Counted from the stretch's first letter, positions 8,627 to 17,880 are shown. The stretch is DNA of 38,917 bases from Frankiales bacterium (GCA_025980465.1 JAICXJ010000029.1:1-38917); one strand, 5' to 3'. Notes: generated from the sequence alone by a model not told the origin. Translations and numbers: made by a program.

Positions 8627-9715
8627 ATGGCACCGCCGGTTCGTCGTCACGACCCAGCAGCGGGATCGCGTCGACTGCTGATCGTGTCGGCGTCGATGGG
8701 GGCAGGGCACGACGCCGCCGCCCAGGCGCTGGCGACACGCGCCCGCCTGCGCGGCGTCGACGTTGAGATCGTTGATCTGTTGTCGCTGCCACGCCATCAC
8801 CAAGGTGACCTGCTGCGCGCGTACTACCACGGCATGATCGAGGTCGCGCCCGGTCTCTATGACTGGGCGATGCGTCGCTGGATCGACCATCCCGCCCTGT
8901 TCGAGACGATCACCGGACGCGGCGGCCGCAGCGCCGAACGCCCGCTGCTCGACCGCATCGCGGCGTTCCAACCTGATGCGATCGTCGCCGTCTACAACCT
9001 GGCGGGCCAGGTGCTGGGTCGGCTGTGTAGTCAGGGTCGGCTCGAGGCTCCGGTGGCGACCTACGTCACCGATCCCGGCGCCCATCCGTACTGGATCTGG
9101 CCGGGCGTCGACCTGCTCCTGGCGCCGATGCCCGCGACCGCGTCGGCGCTCGAGGCGATGGGCGCCGAGGTCGTCAAGCCGGTCGCCCCGCTGGTCGCGG
9201 AGCACTTCCTCAATCCGCCCGATCGAAGCATCGCCCGGGAACGGTGGGGCCTTCCCCCTGATGCGCGGGTTGTGCTGGTCAACGGCGGCAGCTGGGGGGT
9301 GGGTCACCTGGTGCGGGTGGCCGGGCGGCTCGCCACCGGGGTCGACGTGGTGATCGTCCTGTGTGGGCACGCTGACAGGCTGCGGCGTCGGATCGACGCC
9401 ATCCCGGGCGCCCGCGGGATCGCCTGGACCAAAGATGTGGTCGGCCTGCTCGCGGCGGCCGATGTCGTGGTCGACAACGCCGGTGGTACGACGTGCTGGG
9501 AGGCACTGGCTGCCGGTCGCCCGATCGTCGTGCATCGACCGATCGCCGGTCACGGTCGGCTGAACGCCGTCGCCCTCGCCGAGGCTGGGCTGGCTCAGTT
9601 CACCACGCGTGGTGAGGACCTCCTCGAAGCGGTCGACCAGGCAGCGCCGCCGGCTGCGGCGGCTGCTGTGTTCTCGGGACCCCACGCCGCCGATGTCGTG
9701 ACCTCGCTGTGGTGA
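8627..9715 (+). CDS. MGDG-synthase-like (GT28-fold) glycosyltransferase
   Basis: The 362-residue protein has the N-terminal glycolipid-synthase domain of the monogalactosyldiacylglycerol-synthase family (SASMGAGHDAAAQAL near residue 22, followed by LLRAYYHGMIEVAPGLYDW). The C-terminal half is a GT-B UDP-sugar-binding domain with the glycine-rich VNGGSWGVGHL and the donor-site stretch VVDNAGGTTCWEALAAGRPIVVHRP. Such enzymes transfer a hexose or hexosamine to a lipid acceptor at the cytoplasmic membrane face; the donor and lipid here are unknown. It lies 44 nt after dnaE and overlaps the next gene (a deacetylase) by 4 bases, which suggests the two act on the same product. A weak TACGGG box sits 6 nt before the ATG. 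Confidence 0.85.
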   Translation: MAPPVRRHDPAAGSRRLLIVSASMGAGHDAAAQALATRARLRGVDVEIVDLLSLPRHHQGDLLRAYYHGMIEVAPGLYDWAMRRWIDHPALFETITGRGGRSAERPLLDRIAAFQPDAIVAVYNLAGQVLGRLCSQGRLEAPVATYVTDPGAHPYWIWPGVDLLLAPMPATASALEAMGAEVVKPVAPLVAEHFLNPPDRSIARERWGLPPDARVVLVNGGSWGVGHLVRVAGRLATGVDVVIVLCGHADRLRRRIDAIPGARGIAWTKDVVGLLAAADVVVDNAGGTTCWEALAAGRPIVVHRPIAGHGRLNAVALAEAGLAQFTTRGEDLLEAVDQAAPPAAAAAVFSGPHAADVVTSLW

Positions 9716-10416
9716 GCCGGGCCGGAGTGCTCGGCGGGATGGTCGGGGTGGCCGTCGCGGCCCAGATCGGCCCGGCCGGGACGTGGCTGCCATCGCTGCG
9801 TCGGGCGCTCGCCCCGAGACTGTGCGGACCGATGCCGCCGGGCACCGTCGCGATCACGTTTGACGACGGGCCGCATCCGCTCGGCACCATCGCTGTTCTC
9901 GACGAGCTGGACCGGCTCGACTGGAAGGCGACCTTCTTCGTTCTCGGCTCGCAGGTCCGGCTGTTTCCCGACGTGGTCACCGAGACGCTGCGCCGCGGCC
10001 ACCGGGTCGAGTTGCACGGCGACGACCACCGCTACCTCATCGCGCGGCCGCCCTGGTCCGCAGCGGCGGATCTGGAGCGCGGCATCGACACGATCGGCGA
10101 GGTGACGGGTCGGGTGCCGACGTGGTGGCGACCGGCGTACGGCGTGCTCTCCGGTCCGGCGTTGCTCGCCGCGCGGCGCCTTCGCCTGCGGCCGGTGTTG
10201 TGGTCGGCGTGGGGCCGTGACTGGCGCGCGGCTGCGACCCGCGAGTCGATCGTCGGTGACCTGGAGGCCGGGGATCTGGCCGGCGGCACGGTCCTGCTCC
10301 ATGACTCCGACGTGATGAGCGATCCGGACTCCTGGCGCTCGACCGTCGCGGCGTTGCCGTTGCTCGCCGACCGGCTGGCCGAGCGGGGACTCACGGTGGG
10401 ACGGTTCGGCGACTGA
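9712..10416 (+). CDS. NodB-type polysaccharide deacetylase
   Basis: This carbohydrate esterase family 4 protein of 234 residues removes N- or O-acetyl groups from sugars in a metal-dependent reaction. Motif 1 is TFDDGP with D51 and D52; motif 2 is H102-G-D-D-H106 (metal histidines); motif 3 is RPAYG at 140-144; motif 4 is LLHDSD near the C-terminus. All catalytic motifs are intact. A hydrophobic N-terminal stretch (5-25) may anchor or lead it across the membrane, though it is short for a clear signal peptide. GTG at 9712 overlaps the glycosyltransferase stop; a GTG at 9709 is also in frame. Context suggests deacetylation of a glycolipid or glycan made by the preceding enzyme, which is inference. 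Confidence 0.88.
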   Translation: MSRAGVLGGMVGVAVAAQIGPAGTWLPSLRRALAPRLCGPMPPGTVAITFDDGPHPLGTIAVLDELDRLDWKATFFVLGSQVRLFPDVVTETLRRGHRVELHGDDHRYLIARPPWSAAADLERGIDTIGEVTGRVPTWWRPAYGVLSGPALLAARRLRLRPVLWSAWGRDWRAAATRESIVGDLEAGDLAGGTVLLHDSDVMSDPDSWRSTVAALPLLADRLAERGLTVGRFGD

Positions 10417-10459
10417 GGCTGGCGCGATCCCCACGACCGCCCGCCCGCTCCGGTTGGGC

Positions 10460-10465
10460 GACACT
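10460..10465 (+). promoter_or_regulatory. Possible -10 box before the ABC ATPase gene
   Basis: GACACT is followed by 6 nt and then the GTG at 10472. The first position departs from TANNNT, but box and spacing resemble those before hisB (GATACT) and trpB (GACACT). Confidence 0.35.
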
Positions 10466-10471
10466 GGACGG

Positions 10472-11428
10472 GTGAGCGACGTCCCGGCGTACCTGGTCCA
10501 GGGGGTGACGAAGAGCTATCGCGGTGGATTGACGCCCGCCAACATCGACATCGACCTCGAGGTGCCGGCTGGTGAGATCTTCGGGCTGCTCGGTCCGAAC
10601 GGTGCCGGAAAGACGACGCTGGTCCGGCAGCTGGCGGGTCTCGCCTCGCCTGACTCCGGGTCGATCCGCCTGCTCGGCCACGACCTGGTCGCCGACCGCG
10701 CGATGGCGGCGCGACTGCTCGGATATCTCGGTCAGGACGAGCCGGCTCTCGCCGAGCTGGCCGTCCGTCGCGCGGTCGAAACCACCGCGCGCCTTCGCGG
10801 CGCCCCGAAGCGCGCCGCCGCGACGATGGCGAGCGATCTGGTCGAGGAGCTCGGCCTCCGGGCCGTGGCTGACCGGCCGCTGGTGCGACTGTCGGGAGGA
10901 CAGCGCCGGCTCGCCTGTGTCGCGAGTGCGCTGGCTGCGAACCGGCCCGTCCTCATCCTCGACGAGCCGACCACCGGGCTCGACCCGACGGCACGCCGTT
11001 CGGTGTGGTCGGCGCTGCGCCGCCGCCGCGCCGAACACGGCACCACGATCGTGCTGGTCACCCACAACGTGCTCGAGGCCGAGACCGTGCTCGACCGGGT
11101 CGCGGTGGTGGAACGTGGCCGGGTCATCGGATGTGACACACCGGGCCGGCTGAAGGCTCGCGTGGATGAGTCGGTGCGGGTTCTGCTGGTCTGGCACTCC
11201 GAGCCGCCGCTCGACGACTCCACCGTCGAGATGCTGGCCCGCCGGTCCGTGATCGACGGGCGTCGCTGGAGTGTTCGGCTCGACCGCGACGAGGTTCGCG
11301 ACGTGCTCGACCGGCTCACCCGTGGGCCGCTGCTTCAGGCGCTGGACGATTTCACTGTCGCTACCCCGAGTCTCGAGGACGTCTACCTCAGCCTGGGTGG
11401 GACCAGGCGTGACCTGGAGCGGGCATGA
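10472..11428 (+). CDS. ABC transporter ATP-binding protein
   Basis: The 318-residue ATPase has Walker A GPNGAGKTT at 41-49, signature LSGGQ at 140-144, Walker B LILDEP at 161-166 and an H-loop VTHN, so it is predicted to be active. About 90 residues after the nucleotide-binding domain form an extension typical of ATPases of ABC-2 exporters. The GTG at 10472 was chosen over an upstream TTG at 10454 because a -10-like box lies 6 nt before it. The stop overlaps the permease start as ATGA, so the two form one transporter. The substrate is unknown; position next to a glycosyltransferase and a deacetylase hints at export of an envelope molecule. Confidence 0.9.
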   Translation: MSDVPAYLVQGVTKSYRGGLTPANIDIDLEVPAGEIFGLLGPNGAGKTTLVRQLAGLASPDSGSIRLLGHDLVADRAMAARLLGYLGQDEPALAELAVRRAVETTARLRGAPKRAAATMASDLVEELGLRAVADRPLVRLSGGQRRLACVASALAANRPVLILDEPTTGLDPTARRSVWSALRRRRAEHGTTIVLVTHNVLEAETVLDRVAVVERGRVIGCDTPGRLKARVDESVRVLLVWHSEPPLDDSTVEMLARRSVIDGRRWSVRLDRDEVRDVLDRLTRGPLLQALDDFTVATPSLEDVYLSLGGTRRDLERA

Positions 11429-12228
11429 CCGCCGCTCGGGTGACCACCAGCACCCGTCCGGTGGCGACGGTCGACCCCGGGCCGCGGGTGCGGCTGGGGC
11501 CCGGCATCGCCGCGGTCGCCGCCGGGCAGCTCGGACGAGTCCGGGTCGCTCGCGGGCCACTGCTGTTCGTCGCGATCGTGCAATCGCTCGGGCTCGTCGT
11601 CCTGCTGCGCGGTGTCGTCCACCGCCACGACGACGCTACCGCCGCGGCGATCGTGGCCGGGTCCTCGATCCTGGTCGTTGCGTTCGTCGCTCTGAACCTG
11701 CTGGCCCAACGTCTCGGGGCGCTGAAGAGCTCGACCGCTCTCGACTACTACGCCGCGCTGCCGATCTCGCCGGCAGCCGTGGTGCTGGGCACGGCGGCGT
11801 CGTACGCCGCCTTCGCCGTCCCCGGTGTCATCGTGACCTCGGTCGTCGGGGCCGCGGTGTACCACCTTCCGCTCGGCCATCTGTGGATGGTGCTGCCGGC
11901 CGCGGCCACCGCTGCGATCGCGTTGGGCGGCGCCGGCGCCCTGCTCGGCTTGTTGCTGCCACGCCCGGAGCTCGCCACCATCGCCGGGCAGCTCGGCATG
12001 ACCGCTGTGCTGTTCCTCGGCATCATCCCGGTCGGTCATCAACCCGAGCTCATTCGGGCGGTACGGCTCGCGGTCCCGGGGATGCTCAGCGTCGATGGAT
12101 TCGTTGACGCATTGCGCGCCGGCAGCAACTGGGTCGACGCCGCAGTGCGACTCGCCGCGAGTGCCGGCTATGGGGGAGTGCTCCTCATGCTGGCAGGGGC
12201 CGCGATGCACCGGGCGGTCGATCGATGA
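11425..12228 (+). CDS. ABC-2-type transporter permease
   Basis: The 267-residue protein is predicted to have about six transmembrane helices (from about residue 45 to the C-terminus) and a cytoplasmic N-terminus. It lacks an ATPase domain and is translationally coupled to the ATP-binding subunit through a 4-base overlap, so it is the membrane half of the exporter. The partition of helices and a polar loop after the second helix (LGALKSSTALDYYAALPIS) fit ABC-2 permeases. Substrate unknown. The next gene again overlaps by 4 bases. Confidence 0.8.
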   Translation: MTAARVTTSTRPVATVDPGPRVRLGPGIAAVAAGQLGRVRVARGPLLFVAIVQSLGLVVLLRGVVHRHDDATAAAIVAGSSILVVAFVALNLLAQRLGALKSSTALDYYAALPISPAAVVLGTAASYAAFAVPGVIVTSVVGAAVYHLPLGHLWMVLPAAATAAIALGGAGALLGLLLPRPELATIAGQLGMTAVLFLGIIPVGHQPELIRAVRLAVPGMLSVDGFVDALRAGSNWVDAAVRLAASAGYGGVLLMLAGAAMHRAVDR

Positions 12229-12848
12229 GCGAGTACGCAGAGCCGCAACCGGACTGGCGCGGGTCGCGGCCCGCGCCGATGCCACTCGCAGCGGGACGGG
12301 TGATCGACTGGTCCCGCGAGTCAGTCGTGTTCGCCCTGGTGACGGTGTTCTCGACGTTGCTCGGCGGTGCGGTCGGGCCGATCTGGCACGCAGTCGCCCC
12401 GCGACTGAACTTGGTGTCGGCGAACGACGGCTCGGCCGCCGCGACGAAGCTGCTGATCGGTGACGACCTGTGGTTGGGCCTGGTAGGGATCCTCGCCGGG
12501 GTGGTGTGCGTGGCGCTACTGATGATCGCGGCGCCGAAGGCCGGACAGGGTCCCGGCGCCGTCATCGGGCTCGCGGTCGGCGGCGTGCTCGGCGCGATCG
12601 TCGCGGCGCACATCGGTCACCAGATCGGCCACCGCCAAATCTCGCGAAACCTTGCCCGTCTCTACCCGCACGCGAGCCGCAGCGGGCTCAAGCTCTTCTT
12701 CAGCTACTACGACTTTCGAGTCCGGGCTCGGGCGGTGCTGCTCGGCTGGCCGCTCGCGGCGGTCGCCTGCGCGGGCCTGGTCTCGGTCGTGACCGGGATT
12801 CGCGACGCCGGGCGCGCCGACCCCGGCAACTACCCTGGCTCCTCGTGA
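12225..12848 (+). CDS. Small multi-pass membrane protein, possibly DUF2567-like
   Basis: The 207-residue protein has about four hydrophobic helices (roughly 35-55, 82-102, 110-130, 168-190), a Pro/Arg-rich N-terminal tail and a cytoplasmic loop with [23 protein letters not shown]. It resembles the DUF2567-type membrane proteins found in actinobacteria, but that match is from memory and uncertain. It overlaps the permease upstream and hisD downstream by 4 bases each, so it may work with the exporter. Its last codons contain the -10 box proposed for hisD. Confidence 0.7.
   Translation: MSEYAEPQPDWRGSRPAPMPLAAGRVIDWSRESVVFALVTVFSTLLGGAVGPIWHAVAPRLNLVSANDGSAAATKLLIGDDLWLGLVGILAGVVCVALLMIAAPKAGQGPGAVIGLAVGGVLGAIVAAHIGHQIGHRQISRNLARLYPHASRSGLKLFFSYYDFRVRARAVLLGWPLAAVACAGLVSVVTGIRDAGRADPGNYPGSS
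12831..12836 (+). promoter_or_regulatory. -10 box of (near-)leaderless promoter for hisD
   Basis: TACCCT lies 8 nt before the hisD GTG, inside the end of the upstream coding sequence. The same hexamer precedes trpC and the VIT gene. It would start transcription of the his genes independently of the ABC cluster. Confidence 0.45.
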
Positions 12849-14131
12849 TCTCCCGGCTGGACCTGCGCGCGCGCGCAGGCGACCCGCGCGACGTGTTGCC
12901 GCGGGCGACGCTCGACGTTGCGGCCGCGCAGGCTGCGGTGGCTCCGATCGTCGCCGCCGTCCGCGACCGGGGCCGCGACGCCGTGATCGAGCTCACCGAG
13001 ACGTTCGACGGCGTCACCCTGACCGACCTGCAGGTGCCCTCCGCCGCCCTCGCAGAAGCGTTGGAGGCGCTCGACCCGGCCGTTCGCGCCGCGCTGACCG
13101 AGGCGATCGAGCGGGCCCGGCGAGTCCACACCGCACAGCTGCGGCCCGATGAAGTCGTCGAGGTCGCCCCCGGCGCCGTCGTCACCGAGCGATGGGTGCC
13201 GGTGAGCCGGGTGGGTCTCTACGTGCCGGGTGGCCTGGTGGCGTACCCGTCGAGCGTGGTGATGAACGTCGTCCCGGCGCAGGTCGCCGGCGTTGCGTCG
13301 CTCGCGGTCGCGTCGCCGCCGAAGCCGGAGTTCGGTGGTCGGCCCAACCCAGCCGTGCTGGCTGCGTGCGCGTTGCTCGGAGTCGAGGAGGTGTACGCCG
13401 TCGGCGGCGCCCAGGCCGTCGCGATGTTTGCCTACGGAGTGGAAGGCGTCGATCGGGTCGACCTGGTCACCGGGCCGGGCAACATCTACGTCGCCGCCGC
13501 CAAGCGGCTGCTGCGCGGGGTGGTGGGAATCGACGCCGAGGCCGGCCCGACCGAGATCGGGATCCTCGCCGACGACAGCGCCGACCCCGACTACCTGGCT
13601 GCCGATCTGGTGGCGCAGGCAGAGCACGACGAACTGGCCGCGTGCCTGCTGGTCACGCCGAGTGCCGACCTGCTCGATGCGGTTGACACCGCACTCGCGG
13701 GTCGAGTGGCCGCGACCCGGCACCGGGAGCGCGTCGAGGCGGCGTTGGCCGGTCAGTCGGCGTACGCGTTGGTGTCGGATCTTGATCAGGGGCTCGAGGT
13801 CGTCGATGCCTGGGGCGCTGAGCACCTCGAGGTGGTCACTCGCGACGCCGCAGCAGTTGCCGCACGGGTCCGCAACGCGGGCGCGATCTTCGTCGGGCCG
13901 TGGTCACCGGTGTCGCTCGGCGACTACCTGGCCGGGTCCAACCACGTCTTGCCGACCGGCGGCACCGCGAGGCACACCTCGGGTCTGTCGGTGCAGTCGT
14001 TCCTGCGCGGCATCCACGTCGTCGACTACACCCGCGACGCCCTTGCCGCCGTCGGCGACCACATCACTGCTCTCGGCGGTGCCGAAGACCTCGCGGCGCA
14101 CGTCGAGGCCGTCGCCACCCGGCTGCGATGA
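12845..14131 (+). CDS. hisD: Histidinol dehydrogenase
   Basis: The enzyme carries out the last two NAD-dependent oxidations from histidinol to histidine. From GTG 12845 it has 428 residues, the usual length; a longer open frame begins upstream but would overlap the preceding membrane-protein gene. Zinc ligands are recognisable as Q258 and H261 in AQAEHDE. The catalytic Glu-His pair is in WGAEHLEV and the late Asp ligand in [11 protein letters not shown]. It leads the his cluster and its stop overlaps hisC as ATGA. A TACCCT box 8 nt upstream may give it its own promoter. Confidence 0.96.
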   Translation: MISRLDLRARAGDPRDVLPRATLDVAAAQAAVAPIVAAVRDRGRDAVIELTETFDGVTLTDLQVPSAALAEALEALDPAVRAALTEAIERARRVHTAQLRPDEVVEVAPGAVVTERWVPVSRVGLYVPGGLVAYPSSVVMNVVPAQVAGVASLAVASPPKPEFGGRPNPAVLAACALLGVEEVYAVGGAQAVAMFAYGVEGVDRVDLVTGPGNIYVAAAKRLLRGVVGIDAEAGPTEIGILADDSADPDYLAADLVAQAEHDELAACLLVTPSADLLDAVDTALAGRVAATRHRERVEAALAGQSAYALVSDLDQGLEVVDAWGAEHLEVVTRDAAAVAARVRNAGAIFVGPWSPVSLGDYLAGSNHVLPTGGTARHTSGLSVQSFLRGIHVVDYTRDALAAVGDHITALGGAEDLAAHVEAVATRLR

Positions 14132-15216
14132 CCGGCCTCGAGGAACTGCCCATCCGGGACGACCTTCGGGGCCTGTCGGCGTACGGCGCGCCGCAGCTCG
14201 AGGTCCCGATCCGGTTGAACACCAACGAGAACCCCTACCCACCGCCGCCCGAGCTGGTCGCGGACCTGCGCGAGGCGGTCAGCGCCGCGGCGACCGGGAT
14301 GAACCGGTATCCCGATCGGGATGCGGTCGAGCTTCGCTCGGCGCTCGCGGCCTACCTGGGTCACGGGCTCTCAGTCGACCAGGTGTGGGCGGCGAACGGC
14401 TCGAACGAGGTGCTGCAGCAGCTGCTTCAGGCCTTCGGCGGCGCCGGACGGACGGCACTCGGATTCGTCCCGTCGTACTCGATGCACCAGCTCATCGCGC
14501 TGGCGACCGGCACCGACTGGATCGGCTCGCCGCGAGCGATGGACTTCACGCTGCGGCCGGAGGACGCCGTTGCGGAGATCCGCACCCACACGCCGTCGAT
14601 CGTTTTCCTCTGCTCACCGAACAACCCCACCGGGACCGCGCTCGACCCGGCGGTTCTCGACGCCGTCCTCGATGTCGCCGCCGGCATGGTGGTCGTGGAC
14701 GAGGCGTACGCCGAGTTCTCCCATCGCCCGTCGCTGTTGCCCTCGCTGGCCGGTCATCCGCGGCTGGTCATCACGCGCACGATGTCGAAAGCGTTCGGGT
14801 TCGCCGGCGCTCGGCTCGGTTATCTCGCGGCTGATCCAGCCGTCATCGCGGCGCTGCAGCTGGTGCGGTTGCCGTATCACCTGTCCGCGTTGACCCAGGC
14901 GGCTGCGTTGGCGGCACTGCGCCACGCCGAGCAGACCCTCGCCCAGGTCGGCCGGCTTCGGACCGACCGTGACGGTCTGGTCGACTCGCTGCGGTCGCGC
15001 GGGTTCGACGTCGTCGACTCGGATGCCAACTTCGTGCTGTTCGGCGGATTCGCCGAGGAGAAGAAGGTCTGGCACTCACTCCTCGATCGCGGTGTGCTGA
15101 TCCGTGATGTCGGCCTGCCGGGATGGCTGCGGGTGAGCGTCGGTACGACGCAGGAGTGCCAGGCCTTCCTCGCCGCCGTCGACGATGCCGCGATCCCCAC
15201 CGCCGGCGGTAGGTAG
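14128..15216 (+). CDS. hisC: Histidinol-phosphate aminotransferase
   Basis: This PLP-dependent fold-type I aminotransferase converts imidazole-acetol phosphate to histidinol phosphate. The 362-residue protein has [10 protein letters not shown] near residue 31, SPNNPTG at 163-169, DEAYAEF at 191-197 and the PLP lysine K221 in [14 protein letters not shown]. The ATG at 14128 overlaps the hisD stop; a longer open frame reaching 13900 lies inside hisD and is not used. Some actinobacterial HisC proteins also accept aromatic substrates, which cannot be judged here. The stop codon lies in a GGTA tetranucleotide repeat, and the next gene is convergent, 11 nt away. Confidence 0.95.
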   Translation: MTGLEELPIRDDLRGLSAYGAPQLEVPIRLNTNENPYPPPPELVADLREAVSAAATGMNRYPDRDAVELRSALAAYLGHGLSVDQVWAANGSNEVLQQLLQAFGGAGRTALGFVPSYSMHQLIALATGTDWIGSPRAMDFTLRPEDAVAEIRTHTPSIVFLCSPNNPTGTALDPAVLDAVLDVAAGMVVVDEAYAEFSHRPSLLPSLAGHPRLVITRTMSKAFGFAGARLGYLAADPAVIAALQLVRLPYHLSALTQAAALAALRHAEQTLAQVGRLRTDRDGLVDSLRSRGFDVVDSDANFVLFGGFAEEKKVWHSLLDRGVLIRDVGLPGWLRVSVGTTQECQAFLAAVDDAAIPTAGGR

Positions 15217-15225
15217 GTAGGTAGG
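15208..15225 (+). repeat. (GGTA)4 tetranucleotide repeat at the hisC stop
   Basis: Four GGTA units plus GG span the hisC stop codon. The 4-base period puts TAG in all three forward frames, so unit loss or gain would not change the end of HisC. Confidence 0.9.
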
Positions 15226-15227
15226 CC

Positions 15228-15797
15228 TCAGCCTCGGCCCGTGAGGGCGAGGAGTCGCGCCACTCCGAACTTCTCGCCGGCATCCGGTAGCGGCTGGTAG
15301 CCGGCGCGGGTCACCCACTGTGGGTCGGTGTCCATCGCGTTGAGCATGACCTCGGCGACCGGAAGGTCGATCGTGTCGTCGGCGCCGATCGCCCGAGCCA
15401 GGTCCCAGCCATGCAACGCATGCTCGCCAATGCGCATGATGAGTAGCTCCGCGCCGTACCGGTCGCCGTGGCGGTGATGAACGATGCGTTCAAGCGCGCC
15501 GCGCTCTCGCAAGGATGCTGCCACCTCCGCGGCGGTGTGGACGAAGTCGGCGTACGGGTCATCGGTGAGGTGCTCGACCTCGCGGAGCGCCTCGACCTGC
15601 TCGGTCCGGGCGCCGGTCAGCAGCAGCGAGTAGCGGCGGTTGCCACCGACAACATGGTTGATCAGGTCGCGGACCGACCACCCAGGATTCGGCGTCGCCG
15701 TCTCCCAGTCATCCGGCGTCACGAGGGCCAGCGTCCGGGCGAACCCAGCCGACGCCACGTCGAGCGCGCCGAAGGCATCCACGGTGATCATTCTCAT
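15228..15797 (-). CDS. DinB-fold TIGR03086-type protein (mycothiol-dependent isomerase-like)
   Basis: The 189-residue protein resembles the TIGR03086 / mycothiol-dependent maleylpyruvate isomerase N-terminal family: [20 protein letters not shown] near residue 40 and [13 protein letters not shown] near residue 125 supply the metal-binding histidines expected of this four-helix fold. Members are metal-dependent, thiol-linked enzymes of mostly unknown substrate and are common in mycothiol-producing actinobacteria. The ATG at 15797 fits the family N-terminus; the open frame extends further upstream to 16346 but would run antisense to hisB. It is inserted between hisC and hisB on the opposite strand and splits the his operon. 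A role in histidine synthesis is not implied. Confidence 0.8.
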   Translation of the reverse strand: MRMITVDAFGALDVASAGFARTLALVTPDDWETATPNPGWSVRDLINHVVGGNRRYSLLLTGARTEQVEALREVEHLTDDPYADFVHTAAEVAASLRERGALERIVHHRHGDRYGAELLIMRIGEHALHGWDLARAIGADDTIDLPVAEVMLNAMDTDPQWVTRAGYQPLPDAGEKFGVARLLALTGRG

Positions 15798-15848
15798 CGA
15801 CGCCGTGACGCCGTAGGAGAGCGGGCCGAAACCCACCGCGGCATCCGC

Positions 15849-15854
15849 GATACT
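15849..15854 (+). promoter_or_regulatory. Possible -10 box of leaderless promoter for hisB
   Basis: GATACT is followed by exactly 6 nt and the GTG of hisB at 15861. Because the minus-strand gene separates hisC from hisB, hisB needs its own promoter, which supports this reading. Confidence 0.5.
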
Positions 15855-15860
15855 GGTCGG

Positions 15861-16448
15861 GTGGCCAGAACCGCGAAGGTCGAGCGTTCGACCAAGGAGT
15901 CGCAGGTCTCGGTGTCGCTGGACCTCGACGGCACCGGCAGCTCCGACATCTCCACCGGCGTGCCGTTCTACGACCACATGCTGGCGCAGCTCGCCAAGCA
16001 CGGCGGCTTCAACCTGACGGTCAAGACGGTGGGCGATCTCGAGGTCGACGCCCATCACACCGTGGAGGACACCGCCATCGCGGTGGGTCAGGCGTTGCGG
16101 GAGGCACTCGGCGACAAGGCCGGCATCCGCCGGTTCGGTGACGCGTTCGTGCCGCTCGACGAGGCGCTGGCGCAGGCCGTTGTTGACCTCTCCGGCCGGC
16201 CCTACGTCGTGCACGACGAGCCGGACCTGGTCGAGCTGATCGGGAGTTACGACACGACGCTGACCCGCCACATCTGGGAGTCGCTGGCGGCGAGCGCCCA
16301 GATCTGCCTGCATGTGCGGGTGCTCGGCGGTCGCAACGCGCACCACGTCGTCGAGGCACAGTTCAAGGCGGTCGCCCGCGCCCTTCGCGAGGCCGTATCG
16401 CTCGACCCCCGGTCGGTAGGGGTTCCGTCAACCAAGGGCGTGCTCTAG
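15861..16448 (+). CDS. hisB: Imidazoleglycerol-phosphate dehydratase
   Basis: This manganese enzyme dehydrates imidazole-glycerol phosphate. The 195-residue, single-domain form lacks the N-terminal phosphatase domain of enterobacterial HisB, as is usual outside gamma-proteobacteria. Metal-binding repeats are intact: AHHTVED with H65, H66 and E69, and the second [26 protein letters not shown] near residue 37 is also typical. GTG 15861 is chosen because it gives the family length and lies 6 nt after a -10-like box; the longer open frame upstream is antisense to the neighbouring gene. hisH follows after 3 nt. Confidence 0.96.
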   Translation: MARTAKVERSTKESQVSVSLDLDGTGSSDISTGVPFYDHMLAQLAKHGGFNLTVKTVGDLEVDAHHTVEDTAIAVGQALREALGDKAGIRRFGDAFVPLDEALAQAVVDLSGRPYVVHDEPDLVELIGSYDTTLTRHIWESLAASAQICLHVRVLGGRNAHHVVEAQFKAVARALREAVSLDPRSVGVPSTKGVL

Positions 16449-16451
16449 GCG

Positions 16452-17066
16452 ATGACCGCCGGCAAGCCGTCGGTCGTGGTCATCGACCACGGCTCCGGCA
16501 ACCTTCGCTCGGCCGAGCGCGCCCTGGCGCGCGTCGGCGCCGATGTGGTCGTCAGCGCCGACGTCTCGATCGCGACTGAGGCGGACGGCGTGGTGCTGCC
16601 GGGAGTCGGGGCGTTTGCTGCGTGCATGGCCGGGGTGCACGCGGTGACGGCGGACGCGCTGGTGCGTGACCGGCTGGCGCAGGAACGCCCGGTGCTCGGG
16701 ATCTGCGTCGGGATGCAGGTGCTGTATGACGCAGGCGAGGAGCACGGCGTGCGCACCGAGGGGATCGGCGTCGTCAACGGCGAGGTGGTGCGGTTGAACG
16801 CTGCGATCCTGCCGCACATGGGATGGAACACGGTGTCACCACCGGCCGAGTCGCAATTGTTTGCGGGCATCGGTCAGCAGCGGTTCTACTTCGTGCACTC
16901 CTACGGCGTGCGACCCGGCGGCGTCGGGGAGACGGTCGCGGTCCACGGCGAGCCGTTCGTGGCTGCGGTCGAGACGGGCGCGCTGTCAGCGACCCAGTTC
17001 CACCCCGAGAAGTCGGGTGACGCCGGGTTGAGCTTGCTGGAGAACTGGCTGCAGACCCTGCACTAG
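16452..17066 (+). CDS. hisH: Imidazole glycerol phosphate synthase, glutaminase subunit
   Basis: HisH releases ammonia from glutamine and channels it to HisF. The 204-residue class I glutamine amidotransferase has its triad in LGICVGMQ (C85) and QFHPEKS (H184 and E186), so it is intact. The N-terminal DHGSGNLRS and the oxyanion-strand motif PGVGAF are typical. The ATG lies 3 nt after the hisB stop, indicating coupled translation. Its partner hisF is two genes downstream. Confidence 0.96.
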   Translation: MTAGKPSVVVIDHGSGNLRSAERALARVGADVVVSADVSIATEADGVVLPGVGAFAACMAGVHAVTADALVRDRLAQERPVLGICVGMQVLYDAGEEHGVRTEGIGVVNGEVVRLNAAILPHMGWNTVSPPAESQLFAGIGQQRFYFVHSYGVRPGGVGETVAVHGEPFVAAVETGALSATQFHPEKSGDAGLSLLENWLQTLH

Positions 17067-17110
17067 TCACCGGCGATGACGGCGCCGCCGGACGCTAGCC
17101 ATGCAGGCAC

Positions 17111-17116
17111 TAGCGT
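17111..17116 (+). promoter_or_regulatory. -10 box of leaderless-type promoter for priA/hisA
   Basis: TAGCGT is followed by exactly 6 nt and then GTG 17123, within a 56-nt gap after hisH. No good -35 is visible. Confidence 0.5.
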
Positions 17117-17122
17117 GTCGCG

Positions 17123-17854
17123 GTGACCGCGAACCGCTCACTCGTCCTGCTGCCTGCCGTCGACGTGGCAGCCGGACAGGCGGTGCGGCTGGTCCAGGGC
17201 GAGGCCGGGTCGGAGACGGCGTACGGTTCTCCGCTCGACGCGGCGCTGGCCTGGCAGGCCGGCGGCGCCGAATGGGTGCACCTCGTCGACCTTGACGCGG
17301 CGTTCGGGCGCGGCTCGAACCGTGAGCTGATCGCCGAGGTCGTCGGCCGGCTCGACGTGGCCGTCGAGCTGTCCGGGGGCATCAGGGACGACGCCTCGCT
17401 CAAGGCCGCGCTTGCCACCGGCTGCGCGCGGGTCAACATCGGCACCGCGGCGCTCGAGCAGCCCGAGTGGGTCCGCTCGGCCATCGCCCGGCACGGCGAG
17501 CGGGTCGCAGTCGGCCTGGATGTCCGCGGTACGACGTTGTCGGCGCGCGGCTGGACCCAGGACGGCGGCGAGCTGTACGACGTGCTGGCCCGGCTCGACG
17601 AGGATGGCTGCGCCCGATACGTCGTCACCGACGTCCGCCGTGACGGCACCCTCACCGGGCCCAACCTGGACCTGCTCCGTGACGTGTGTGCTGCGACGGA
17701 TCGGCCGGTGATCGCGAGCGGTGGCGTGAGCACACTCGACGATCTGCGCTCGATCGCTGACCTCGTCGAGGCCGGCGTGGAGGGCGCGATCGTCGGCAAG
17801 GCGCTCTATGCCGGACAGTTCACGCTTCCAGAGGCGCTCGCCGCGGTGAGGTAG
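17123..17854 (+). CDS. priA: Bifunctional HisA/TrpF isomerase (phosphoribosyl isomerase A)
   Basis: This 243-residue TIM-barrel enzyme performs the ProFAR isomerisation of histidine synthesis and, in actinobacteria, also the phosphoribosylanthranilate isomerisation of tryptophan synthesis. The acid/base aspartates are D14 in LLPAVDV and D174 in [11 protein letters not shown]142 and W144 in ARGWTQDGG correspond to the Arg and Trp that PriA uses for its second substrate. No trpF gene is present in the trp cluster downstream, which fits a dual role. GTG 17123 follows a TAGCGT box by 6 nt. Bifunctionality is inferred from these residues and context, not shown. Confidence 0.93.
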   Translation: MTANRSLVLLPAVDVAAGQAVRLVQGEAGSETAYGSPLDAALAWQAGGAEWVHLVDLDAAFGRGSNRELIAEVVGRLDVAVELSGGIRDDASLKAALATGCARVNIGTAALEQPEWVRSAIARHGERVAVGLDVRGTTLSARGWTQDGGELYDVLARLDEDGCARYVVTDVRRDGTLTGPNLDLLRDVCAATDRPVIASGGVSTLDDLRSIADLVEAGVEGAIVGKALYAGQFTLPEALAAVR

Positions 17855-17866
17855 GTCGCCTCCCAC

Positions 17867-17872
17867 TACGCT
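17867..17872 (+). promoter_or_regulatory. Possible -10 box of (near-)leaderless promoter for hisF
   Basis: TACGCT lies 8 nt before the hisF GTG, in the 26-nt gap after priA. The spacing matches that before hisD. Confidence 0.4.
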
Positions 17873-17880
17873 CGTCGGCT

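Noticed and set aside
12470-12844. N-terminal extension of hisD to 12470
   Set aside because: The extension overlaps the upstream membrane-protein gene and has no HisD homology. GTG 12845 gives the family length and a 4-base stop/start overlap.
15208-15225. Phase-variable tetranucleotide tract in hisC
   Set aside because: The stop codon is formed within the first repeat units, so gain or loss of downstream units does not change the protein.
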